This document shows, in pieces, positions 17,091 to 25,377 of a stretch of 32,056 bases of DNA. Under the pieces are notes generated by a model. The model saw only the letters and a program-made list of their open reading frames with translations, was not told where the DNA came from and searched no databases. Position numbers and translations under genes: made by a program. Numbering within the stretch: the stretch's first letter is position 1; each line of letters begins with the position of its first letter. Origin of the DNA: Actinomycetota bacterium (GTDB taxonomy: Bacteria; Actinomycetota; Acidimicrobiia; Acidimicrobiales; Acidimicrobilacustridaceae); contig WLCQ01000011.1 in assembly GCA_009705225.1 (NCBI GenBank), positions 1-32,056 of the forward strand, written 5' to 3'.

Positions 17091-17999
17091 ATGATTATCG
17101 GATTCGCTCTACCTGTCTCGGGGTCCTGGGCGACCCCAGAGAACTGCATTGAGATCGCCGAGACCGCAGAGCGCCTTGGGTACGGCTCGCTCTGGACCTT
17201 CCAGCGGTTGTTGTCGCCGGTGACGCCGGAAGGCCAGCAGTGGCTTCCGCCCGCATATCACAGCGTGCTGGACCCACTCTCGGTGCTGTCGTTCGTGGCG
17301 GCACGGACCACGCGTGTGCGTCTCGGCGTCGCAGTGATCAATGCACCGTTCATGGCGCCGGTGCAGTTGGCCAAGATCGCCGCCACCATTGATCGACTTT
17401 CGAACGGCCGCCTCGATCTCGGAATCGGGGCGGGATGGATGCCTGACGAGTTCGCAGCTGTCGGAGCGCCGTTCGAACGGCGTGGCGCGCAGATGTCGGA
17501 ATACATCAGAGCTCTCGACGCATGTTGGGCTGGGGGAATCTCTTCGTTCGAAGGTGAGTTCAGTGTGTTGCCAGCATCGGTGATCGCTCCTTCGCCCGTG
17601 CAACATCCGCGACCGCAGATTCTGCTCGGAGGTGCCGCGCCAGCGGCATTGCGTCGTGTCGGTCGTCTGGCCGACGGGTGGATCAGCGCCAGTTCGACGG
17701 ACCTGACAACAGTTGGTGAATCGATCGAGATGATCCGACACGCGGCGGTCGCTGCCGGGCGCGACCCGAACCAGCTGCGATTCATCTGCCGGGGTGTCGT
17801 GCGGGTTCGTGACGGCGAACGGTCGCCTCTCACGGGAACCTTCGAGGAGATTCGACGCGATTTCCAAGACCTCGAAGCTCAGGGGATGACAGAGCTTTTC
17901 ATCGACCTGAACTTCGATCCGCAGATCGGCTCGGAGGATGCAGACCCGGAACAGTCGATGGAGCGAGCCCGGCGGGTGCTCGAGGAATTTGCACCCTGA
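17091..17999 (+). CDS. LLM-class F420-dependent oxidoreductase
   Basis: IGFALPVSGSWATPENCIEIAETAERLGYGSLWTFQRLL, TTRVRLGVAVINAPFMAPVQLAKIAATIDRLSNGRLDLGIGAGWMPDEF, ILLGGAAPAALRRVGRLADGWI. Confidence 0.92.
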   Translation: MIIGFALPVSGSWATPENCIEIAETAERLGYGSLWTFQRLLSPVTPEGQQWLPPAYHSVLDPLSVLSFVAARTTRVRLGVAVINAPFMAPVQLAKIAATIDRLSNGRLDLGIGAGWMPDEFAAVGAPFERRGAQMSEYIRALDACWAGGISSFEGEFSVLPASVIAPSPVQHPRPQILLGGAAPAALRRVGRLADGWISASSTDLTTVGESIEMIRHAAVAAGRDPNQLRFICRGVVRVRDGERSPLTGTFEEIRRDFQDLEAQGMTELFIDLNFDPQIGSEDADPEQSMERARRVLEEFAP

Positions 18000-18025
18000 A
18001 CGTTCTTGCTCGGATGTTCAGATTC

Positions 18026-20041
18026 TCACCCTGGGCGAGATTCTTGGTTCGTTGTCGATGTTGTCTCGGCCGAGCGCAACGATTCGAACGCGGCGGTGAG
18101 ATATTCACTCATTGCCGTGGCTCCCTCCGTCGTGAAATGAATTCCGTCTGCACGAAGTACCTTGCCGTTGTCATTGAGCGATCGACAGGCATCGTTCGGG
18201 CAGAGCTCTGCATCGAGGTCGATGATGTCGACATCGGGGTGATCAGCAGCGAACTGTCGTTGGAGCGCAGCCAATTGTGGGAACGTTCTTGAGTCGTCGG
18301 CATACTCCCGGCTCCAGTCGGCTGGATAGTTCCCCGGCCGCGGTTGGATCATGAGAACGAGGCGCGATCCACTCGAGGTGATCTGCGTGCGGAGTAGCTC
18401 GAGTTGCTCGAGATAGGCATCGTTGAAGTCTGGAGATCCAAACCTGAGCCACGTGCCATTGACGCGAACGTCATAGGTATCCCAGAGCACAGCCGAGAAC
18501 ACGACGAGATCCGGATGGAATTGCTCGATGGCCGAACGCCAGTCGTTGAGTGGCTTGCAGGTGGGGCAATCTTCGTTCACCACTCCGTTCCGGCGCTTGG
18601 GAAACCTCTGAAGACTCAGCCCGAAGCGAGCTTGGTTCCAGAGGGTTATCCGATCGGCAGGGAATGGCGACACGTAGGCCTTGGGAGCGGGAAATGCGAG
18701 TTCGCCACCACCCAGGGTCCAGGCCACAGAGTCGCCGAGGAGAAGCACTCGTACCGGGTTGCTGCCGGCGACTTCACCGGACGGGGGTGCGGAGCGGGTA
18801 CTCGCACCTTCGGGGGTCAATGGGATGGTGAGCACGAGACAGATGGCGACGGCCCCGGAAAGAGACGCCGCGGCGAGCGAAAACTGCCGACGGCTGAGCG
18901 AAGCGCGGTCTTTGGATTGTGCGGAGGTGCGTCGGAACGGTCGCTCGATCAGCACCAGGCTGACGAGAGTCGCAACAGCAGTGACCGCGATCCGCGCACC
19001 GAACAGGGCGAAGCCCTCAAGTCCTGTGTGTGCGGTGGTGAGGAACACCCTCGCCGGCCAGTGCCACAGGTAGAGCCCATAGGAAACCAGCCCGAGTTGT
19101 ACGAGCCATGGGTGTTGCAACACCCGGGTGACAGGGTGACCCTCGTGTCGTACGGCGAGCCAGATGATTGACGCGGTGATGACTGCGATGACGGCCAGAC
19201 CACCCTCATAGAGCCAGTTCTGGTGGAAGTCGACGATGACGAATGCGAATGTGAGTGCGAGAAGGGCGGCTGTGCCGGCGACGATCGAGATCGGTGTGGA
19301 TGCGATTCCACGAGCACGCGGTACGAGGAGGTTCAAGCATGCGAGTCCGACGCCGATCAGAAGCGCGTGTACCCGGGTGTCCGAACCGAAGTACACCCTC
19401 GAAGGGTCGGTGTCGGCGACATGGTGAATGGCCATGAGTGAAGCAGAGATGAGGGCGCCGATTGCGGCGAGCACGAATAGAGGTCGAGCGAGAGCCTGCG
19501 TCGTGCCCGATTTCCGTCGACGCACGACCAGAATCAGCGCCATCGCGATCAACGGGAAGACGATGTAGAACTGCTCCTCGATAGCCAGTGACCAGAAGTG
19601 GGCAATTGGTGTGTCGTGGCCGAACTGGCCCTCGTAGGAAGTTCCCGATGCGATAGCCGACCAGTTGTTCACATAGAACAGCGACGCGAGCGATTGCGTT
19701 CGGACAGCGGGTCGTGACGACGCCGGTTCGAGCCACCATGACAAGGCCACGGCGACAACGATGCACGCCATGGCTGCAGGAAGAAGCCGACGAGCTCGTC
19801 GGCTCCAGAATCCCTTGAGGGAGAATGCGCTGTTCGCACCGAATTCGACGAGCAGTAGGGACGTGATCAGGAAGCCGGACAGGACGAAGAAAACGTCAAC
19901 GCCGAGAAATCCTCCCGGCACTGCCTGCGGCGCGAAGTGGTAGAGCACGACGGCGAGAACTGCGATGCCGCGAAGACCATCGAGTGAGCGATGGTGACCG
20001 AATGATCCCGGAGCGTGGCGGTCTTCGTCGGGTCCCATCAC
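18026..20041 (-). CDS. Membrane acyltransferase-3 family protein with C-terminal SGNH domain (OafA/YrhL-like)
   Basis: HRSLDGLRGIAVLAVVLYHFAPQAVPGGFLGVDVFFVLSGFLIT, many TM segments, then VRVLLLGDSVAWTLGGG and DGIHFTTEGATAMSEYL. Confidence 0.94.
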   Translation of the reverse strand: MMGPDEDRHAPGSFGHHRSLDGLRGIAVLAVVLYHFAPQAVPGGFLGVDVFFVLSGFLITSLLLVEFGANSAFSLKGFWSRRARRLLPAAMACIVVAVALSWWLEPASSRPAVRTQSLASLFYVNNWSAIASGTSYEGQFGHDTPIAHFWSLAIEEQFYIVFPLIAMALILVVRRRKSGTTQALARPLFVLAAIGALISASLMAIHHVADTDPSRVYFGSDTRVHALLIGVGLACLNLLVPRARGIASTPISIVAGTAALLALTFAFVIVDFHQNWLYEGGLAVIAVITASIIWLAVRHEGHPVTRVLQHPWLVQLGLVSYGLYLWHWPARVFLTTAHTGLEGFALFGARIAVTAVATLVSLVLIERPFRRTSAQSKDRASLSRRQFSLAAASLSGAVAICLVLTIPLTPEGASTRSAPPSGEVAGSNPVRVLLLGDSVAWTLGGGELAFPAPKAYVSPFPADRITLWNQARFGLSLQRFPKRRNGVVNEDCPTCKPLNDWRSAIEQFHPDLVVFSAVLWDTYDVRVNGTWLRFGSPDFNDAYLEQLELLRTQITSSGSRLVLMIQPRPGNYPADWSREYADDSRTFPQLAALQRQFAADHPDVDIIDLDAELCPNDACRSLNDNGKVLRADGIHFTTEGATAMSEYLTAAFESLRSAETTSTTNQESRPG

Positions 20042-20081
20042 GCCGAACGGTAGTTGGCCGTTGCGAGGTGAGTTGGCGGTC

Positions 20082-20648
20082 TCAGCTGGTCATTCCGCCG
20101 AGCCCGACGAGACCGCGAGCAAGCTCGATCTCTCCCATATGCCGAAGGCCGTGCTGATAGATCCAGCACTCATAGCCGTCGAGCACCGTGATGCCCTGTT
20201 CGCCGCCGACTCTTGCGCTGTAGGTCGAAGCAACGACCGCTGGGTAGGGGTGGGGGATCACGACCCGCTTGAGCTCTTCGAGGTCAACCTGCTTCAACTG
20301 TGCCTCGGTGCGATCGAACACGGCGCGCTGGTAGAGCTTGAACTGTTCGAAGTCGCCGATGCGCTGATGGATCGTTTCATCCACGGACAACTCCTTGCCA
20401 TGGTCGTTGATCGACATCTGCACTCGTTCCTGCCATTCGTCATTCCAGATGGGCAGCTGCCCGGTGAGCACGAAGAAGGAGGAGTCCTGCATATTCGTAT
20501 AGTGGAACAGCGAGAAGGCGATGGGAAGCACGCCTTCGCGTTCGAAGTGGTTGACATGTTCGAGATCCATCGTGCTGACGGCTTGGTAGTACAGCGAATG
20601 CATGGCGGCCATACGTCGCTGCAGCGAGTCGATGATCAGATCTGTCAT
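20082..20648 (-). CDS. DinB-superfamily protein
   Basis: MTDLIIDSLQRRMAAMHSLYYQAVSTMDLEHVNHFEREGVLPIAFSLFHYTNMQDSS...; DinB four-helix pattern with late His (IYQHGLRHMGEI). Confidence 0.75.
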   Translation of the reverse strand: MTDLIIDSLQRRMAAMHSLYYQAVSTMDLEHVNHFEREGVLPIAFSLFHYTNMQDSSFFVLTGQLPIWNDEWQERVQMSINDHGKELSVDETIHQRIGDFEQFKLYQRAVFDRTEAQLKQVDLEELKRVVIPHPYPAVVASTYSARVGGEQGITVLDGYECWIYQHGLRHMGEIELARGLVGLGGMTS

Positions 20649-20726
20649 GGTGTCATCCCCGTGTTGGTGGTGGGGCGAGCGTAGGAAGTGACGCATGGAC
20701 TGTCAATTGTCCGAAAGGGGATTGTT

Positions 20727-21149
20727 ATGGATGAACTGTTCGCTGATCCCGAACTGAGCATGTCGATCTGCGTCGGTTGTGGGCTGTGCTGTGACGGCAC
20801 GCTCCTGAGCCATCTTGCGGTTTCTGATGAAAGTGATCTCGGGATGCCGCTATGGGCCATGGGGGTCGAGCTGATCGCTGTCGCTGAGCCACCAGTAATC
20901 GAACTTCCATGCCCGGCGGTTGACCACGGAATCTGCACCATTCACCATCTGCATCGCCCGCGGGCATGTTCCCAGTTCGAATGTTCGCTTTCGCAGGCGG
21001 TGCTCGACGGGGAGATCGAACCGACCGCCGCTCGAGCAGCGATCGCCCGAACCCTCGAGGTGCGAGCCGAGGTGGGAGCCGGGAGCCGTCCCCGCTCTGA
21101 TCTTGATCAACTGCTTGATCGACATTTCCGTGGCAGCATTTGCGAATGA
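20727..21149 (+). CDS. YkgJ-like cysteine-cluster (zinc/iron-chelating) protein
   Basis: CVGCGLCCDGTL ... PCPAVDHGICTIHHLHRPRACSQFEC: typical YkgJ Cys spacing. Confidence 0.82.
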   Translation: MDELFADPELSMSICVGCGLCCDGTLLSHLAVSDESDLGMPLWAMGVELIAVAEPPVIELPCPAVDHGICTIHHLHRPRACSQFECSLSQAVLDGEIEPTAARAAIARTLEVRAEVGAGSRPRSDLDQLLDRHFRGSICE

Positions 21150-21778
21150 CTGAAGATCTTGCGCCCGCAGAGGTTGTGACCACCGCTTACATCGAACTTC
21201 GCGAGCGAGTCGTCGCATTGGTGCGTTCGCTGCCTGAGGATCGCGGCGATGTGGTGATTCCTGCGTGCCCGGATTGGACGGCACGCCAGTTGGTCGCTCA
21301 TCTGGTGGGCGTTCCTGAGGACATCATCACCGGCAACATGGACGGTGTCACCACTCGCGTCTGGACCGATGCGCAGGTCGCCCGTCACGATGGCAAGTCT
21401 CTGCAGGATTTGGCGGATTCCTACGAGGCAACAGGGCAGGTCTTCGATGACGTGCTCCCGATGATCGCTGAGCCGGTGAACTCCCAGATGGTCATGGACG
21501 CAGTCACTCACGAGCACGACCTGCGCGAGGCGCTCGGCGAACAGGGGGCTCGTGATTCGGCTGCGGTCGAGGTTGGACTCGCGTGGCTGCACTATGCGTT
21601 TGCCACTCGGTACTCAAGCCTGATGGCTGATCCGTTCACTGTTGAAGGCGTCGACTCCTACGAACTGCTCCGGTCGCTCACTGGTCGACGCACCACAGCC
21701 GAGATGGACGCGCTCGGTCTCGATGGTGCGGGGGTCTCAGCGATGCTGGTGGGCACACCGCTAGCGCCTGGCGTCTGA
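21146..21778 (+). CDS. Maleylpyruvate isomerase/mycothiol-dependent (MDMPI/DinB_2) family protein
   Basis: MTEDLAPAEVVTTAYIELRERVVALVRSLPEDRGDVVIPACPDWTARQLVAHLVGVPEDI...VMDAVTHEHDLREALG; ATGA overlap with the YkgJ gene. Confidence 0.85.
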   Translation: MTEDLAPAEVVTTAYIELRERVVALVRSLPEDRGDVVIPACPDWTARQLVAHLVGVPEDIITGNMDGVTTRVWTDAQVARHDGKSLQDLADSYEATGQVFDDVLPMIAEPVNSQMVMDAVTHEHDLREALGEQGARDSAAVEVGLAWLHYAFATRYSSLMADPFTVEGVDSYELLRSLTGRRTTAEMDALGLDGAGVSAMLVGTPLAPGV

Positions 21779-21797
21779 GGTCCGGTTGGGCCGATGG

Positions 21798-22442
21798 TCA
21801 CCAGCTGTTCCAGTGCACGATCTGATCGGTCGGGATACGTGCCGCCGGTTTGAAATCCGTGCCGATCGTGTAGGCAATCGGGAAGAGTCCGCCCTGCGTG
21901 TACTTGTCGAACGGAATATCGAGGATCTCCGCTGCCTCGCGTTCGCTCGGGAGATGAAGGGTGGTCCACGCCGAACCGAGACCCCGTGAACGAAGCGCCA
22001 GCATGAAACTCCAGACCGCCGGAAGAAGTGAACCCCAGGTGCTTGCGGCTGCGAATGCGGGAAGGTTGTCGAGACGACCCTCGAGCAGCGGGATCATGAG
22101 AATCGGAACCTCATGGAAGTGATCGGCGAGATAGTTGGCCGAATCGGTGACCGCTGATTGGCGTTGCGCACGAGTGTCGGAATCCTCATAGGCGGGGCGA
22201 GCACCGCTGTCGCGATAGGCGACAAAGTTCGTCTTGTAGAGGTCGGCGAGCGCCTTCTTCTTGTCAGCATCAGTGATGAACATCCAGTGCCAGCCCTGCC
22301 GGTTCGAACCGGTAGGCGCCTGAAGTGCGAGATCGAGACACTCGAGCACGATCTCGGGCTCGACTGGTCGTTCGAGATCAAGCCGCTTACGAACAGAACG
22401 GGTGGTACTGAGAAGTTGATCGGCGGTGAGGTCGAGGTTCAT
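21798..22442 (-). CDS. Nitroreductase family protein
   Basis: TTRSVRKRLDLERPVEPEIVLECLDLALQAPTGSNRQGWHWMFITDADKKKALADLY...LRSRGLGSAWTTLHL. Confidence 0.92.
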   Translation of the reverse strand: MNLDLTADQLLSTTRSVRKRLDLERPVEPEIVLECLDLALQAPTGSNRQGWHWMFITDADKKKALADLYKTNFVAYRDSGARPAYEDSDTRAQRQSAVTDSANYLADHFHEVPILMIPLLEGRLDNLPAFAAASTWGSLLPAVWSFMLALRSRGLGSAWTTLHLPSEREAAEILDIPFDKYTQGGLFPIAYTIGTDFKPAARIPTDQIVHWNSW

Positions 22443-22466
22443 CCCGCCATCGTGTCAGGTGGCGGG
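22443..22466 (-). promoter_or_regulatory. Hairpin abutting the nitroreductase start codon
   Basis: Minus strand CCCGCCA-CCTGACACGA-TGGCGGG-ATG; perfect 7-bp stem (22460-22466 / 22443-22449). Confidence 0.55.
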
Positions 22467-22484
22467 GGTCTGTGCGGTGGTCAT
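22455..22484 (-). CDS. Possible 9-codon mini-ORF (MTTAQTPAT*)
   Basis: ATGA overlap with the stop of the PLP-enzyme gene; terminates inside the hairpin loop upstream of the nitroreductase ATG. Translation not demonstrated. Confidence 0.3.
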   Translation of the reverse strand: MTTAQTPAT

Positions 22485-23728
22485 TCGATCGTGCCGTAGG
22501 AGCCCTGATCTCCAGAGGACCCTGCTGAAGCGACCTCGGCGACGCAAGCTCGCAGGTCGATCTCGAACTCCTCGAGATGGTTTGCATGCACCGCATTGAC
22601 CATGCAGTGCAGCGAGTCCGGTGGACTCTGGCGATCGACGTACCAACCCTTGCGCCACAGTGCGTCGGCGAGCGCGAAGACGTTGAACGCGTCGGGGTCG
22701 GTGGCGCCGAAGGCGATGAGGGTCACCTCCGGCCGGGCCCGCAACGTCAGTTCCGGTATCGAGTCGAGAATTGCCGCAAGGCGGTCGCAGGTCTCCTTGG
22801 CCTCGCGTGTGAGGCGCAGGTACCCATCGTCGCCGAGCATGTGCATCACGGCCCAAGCCGCCGCCATCGGGCCACCGCCCTTTGTCCCCATGATTCCGGA
22901 GGATCCATAGAGGCCGCCGAGCCAATTATCGGTGAGGTAGGTCTGGTAGCTGCGCAGCACCTTGTTGCGGTGCATGAGCACGGATGCGCCTTTGGTCGTG
23001 TAGCCGTATTTGTGCAGATCAACCGAGATCGACGTGACGCCGGGAACCTCGAAGTTCCATTGTGGGATCTCGTAGCCGAGACGGCGCAGGTAGGTGAGCG
23101 TGATACCGCCCATGCAGGCATCAACGTGGCAGTTGATGCCTCGTTCCGCAGCGATCGCCGCGATGGCACTGATCGGGTCGATCACACCCTGCGGATATTG
23201 CGGAGCGGATCCGGCGATGAGCACGGTGTTGTCATCGACGGCATCGGCCATTGCATCGACGTCGGCCCGCCAGTCCTCGCCCACATCAACACGGCGGCTT
23301 TCGAGTCCGAAGTAGTAGCAACCCTTCTCGAAGGCTGCATGCGCACTGGTGGGAAGCACGATGTTTGGTTGCGTGATCGAACGCTCCCGCCGTCCTCGTT
23401 CGCGGGCAGCCTTCACGGCGAGCAGAAGGCTCTCCGTTCCACCACTGGTCATGAACCCAGCGCCATCGGGTCCGGCATCGAGCCACGCTCCCACGAATGC
23501 CACGACCTCGGCCTGGATCGTGCGAAGACTTGGGAACGCATCGGTATTGAGAGCGTTCTCGGTTGCGAATCGACGATGCGCGTCTGCTGCGAGCGCCTCG
23601 ACCTCGGGACCTGCGCTGTAGGCCAGGGTGAACGCTCGGCCATCGCGCCATCTCACATCGTTGGAACGGAGCTCATCGAGCCGCGTCAGGATGGATTGGG
23701 CTGATGATGATGCTGGGAACGACTCCAT
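22481..23728 (-). CDS. PLP-dependent decarboxylase-family enzyme, sphingosine-1-phosphate-lyase-like
   Basis: MTSGGTESLLLAVKAARERG, CHVDACMGGITL, PGVTSISVDLHKYGYTTKGASVLMHRN (PLP lysine motif resembling S1P lyase). Confidence 0.85.
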   Translation of the reverse strand: MESFPASSSAQSILTRLDELRSNDVRWRDGRAFTLAYSAGPEVEALAADAHRRFATENALNTDAFPSLRTIQAEVVAFVGAWLDAGPDGAGFMTSGGTESLLLAVKAARERGRRERSITQPNIVLPTSAHAAFEKGCYYFGLESRRVDVGEDWRADVDAMADAVDDNTVLIAGSAPQYPQGVIDPISAIAAIAAERGINCHVDACMGGITLTYLRRLGYEIPQWNFEVPGVTSISVDLHKYGYTTKGASVLMHRNKVLRSYQTYLTDNWLGGLYGSSGIMGTKGGGPMAAAWAVMHMLGDDGYLRLTREAKETCDRLAAILDSIPELTLRARPEVTLIAFGATDPDAFNVFALADALWRKGWYVDRQSPPDSLHCMVNAVHANHLEEFEIDLRACVAEVASAGSSGDQGSYGTIE

Positions 23729-23806
23729 GGCCGGACGGTATCGGACCGAGAAGCATGATGCTGTGTGTCGGTCGGGTGCACGGAGTTGCGCTGGATTTTC
23801 CCCGAC

Positions 23807-24751
23807 TCAGCTGATCAGGTAGTCGGTGACCTGAGTGTCCTCGGCCCCGAGATCAGCAAAGTTGTCGTAGGCGCGCGCAGCGCTGAACTCGCGCCACGTG
23901 AATGGCCTGTAGAGGCGCGAGCCTTCGCACAACTCGGCTGCGGGTTCAATGACAGCATCGCGGCTGGGATTCGAGAAGAGCGGGATGGAAAAACGTCGAC
24001 TTTCGGTCATCGGCAACACCCGATGCACTGCGGCCCGATAGCGCCCGTTCGTCCACGCCTGCATGCAGTCGCCAAGGTTCACGACGACTGCGCCCGGAGT
24101 CGGGGGAACATCGATCCAGTCGCCCGAGAGTGATTGCGTCTGCAGCCCGCCGGTGGTGTCCTGCAGCAGAAGGGTTAGAACTCCGGGGTCGGTGTGATAG
24201 CCGAGAGCGGTTTCACCCAACTCTGCGAGACCCTCGCGTTCCGAAGCCGGAACGGGATCGCCGAGGGTGTAGTGATTCAGGCGCACGGTGCTGCTCGACG
24301 CCGATGAGCGAATCATCGAGCGACCTTCGCTCGAGAGTCCGAGCGCGTCATGGATCAATTCGAGCGTGTCGGTCGCAAGGCTGCTGAATGCCTCGAAGAA
24401 CTCCACCATCACGGGTCGGAAGTCCGCAGGTTCCGAGGGCCAGTGGTTGATGCTGTCGAGGCGAGGGTCGCGGGGATCGATGAAGTCGAAGACCTCTTTA
24501 TGGTCGCGTCGTCGCTTCGTCAGTTCGCGATCGAAGTATCCGAGCGGGTTGTCCTCGGATCGCATGATTGCCGTTCGCACCGAGCGATCTGCATCGAAGA
24601 ATGCACGCGTGGAGTCCCATGTTCGTTCGATCAGGGAGTCGAGTCCGTGGCCCGTCAGAAGGAAGAATCCGTGATCCCGGCACGCCATGTCGAGAGCATC
24701 GAGTGAGGTTTGGTCTGGTCGGGTGAGGTTGACCAACGGGACGATTGTCAT
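23807..24751 (-). CDS. Isopenicillin-N-synthase-like 2-oxoglutarate/Fe(II) oxygenase
   Basis: VPLVNLTR...ACRDHGFFLLTGHGLD, LGYHTDPGVLTLLLQDTTGGLQ (HxD), VVNLGDCMQAWTNGRYRAAVHRVL, RFSIPLF (RxS); SD AGGAGG before the ATG at 24751. Confidence 0.93.
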   Translation of the reverse strand: MTIVPLVNLTRPDQTSLDALDMACRDHGFFLLTGHGLDSLIERTWDSTRAFFDADRSVRTAIMRSEDNPLGYFDRELTKRRRDHKEVFDFIDPRDPRLDSINHWPSEPADFRPVMVEFFEAFSSLATDTLELIHDALGLSSEGRSMIRSSASSSTVRLNHYTLGDPVPASEREGLAELGETALGYHTDPGVLTLLLQDTTGGLQTQSLSGDWIDVPPTPGAVVVNLGDCMQAWTNGRYRAAVHRVLPMTESRRFSIPLFSNPSRDAVIEPAAELCEGSRLYRPFTWREFSAARAYDNFADLGAEDTQVTDYLIS

Positions 24752-24915
24752 GGGGCCCTCCTGAGGATGGCAGTGAGCTGTTGGAAAATCCACGTAAAGG
24801 AGCACCAAGAGTCGGTAAGAACGGCCGTTTCGCTCGAATGCCCCACCTACGGTACCGCCCGTCGCCACAATGCTCTTCGATCTCCGAAGGCGACCGGACA
24901 GTACGGGGGAACCGA

Positions 24916-25377
24916 ATGACAGCGATGAAGTACAACGTCAACGGAAGCACCTATCAGTTTGATGCGGATCCGGGAATGCCGCTGTTGTGGGTCATCCGGG
25001 ACATCATCGGCCTGACCGGAACGAAGTATGGGTGCGGTGTCGAGATCTGCAAGGCCTGCACGGTTTGGATCGACGGTTCACCCGAGAAGAGTTGCGATAT
25101 GAACGCCTCGGAAGGTGTGGGGCGAAAGATCACAACCATTGAAGGTCTCTCGGCGACTCCCGTCGGAGTACGTCTTCAAAACGCGTTCATCGATTGTCAG
25201 GCCCCTCAGTGCGGGTACTGCCAATCAGGAATGCTGATGGCCGCGGCCAAGTTGGTGACCAGCAACTCGAAGCCTTCCGATGCCCAGATCGATTCCGCAC
25301 TCGGAAACATCTGCGCATGCGGCACCTATCCGCGGGTCAAACAGGCGATCAAGAAGGCGACGGGACAGCCGACATGA
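24916..25377 (+). CDS. (2Fe-2S)-binding subunit of molybdenum hydroxylase (IorA-like)
   Basis: GMPLLWVIRDIIGLTGTKYGCGVEICKACTVWIDGSPEKSC and APQCGYCQSGMLMAAAKLV...NICACGTYPRVKQAI: two [2Fe-2S] motifs. Confidence 0.93.
   Translation: MTAMKYNVNGSTYQFDADPGMPLLWVIRDIIGLTGTKYGCGVEICKACTVWIDGSPEKSCDMNASEGVGRKITTIEGLSATPVGVRLQNAFIDCQAPQCGYCQSGMLMAAAKLVTSNSKPSDAQIDSALGNICACGTYPRVKQAIKKATGQPT

Noticed and set aside
18066-18075. CTCGGCCGAG palindrome near the 3' end of the acyltransferase
   Set aside because: Short GC-rich palindrome inside coding sequence; expected by chance at this GC content.
20039-20053. TACCGT-N5-GTG-ATG before the acyltransferase as a ninth leaderless start
   Set aside because: Spacing of 5 nt (to GTG) or 8 nt (to ATG) falls outside the 6-7 nt pattern, so it was left out of the tally.
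22577-23704. 375-aa plus-strand ORF opposite the PLP enzyme
   Set aside because: Antisense shadow ORF; the minus strand has the S1P-lyase-like motifs.
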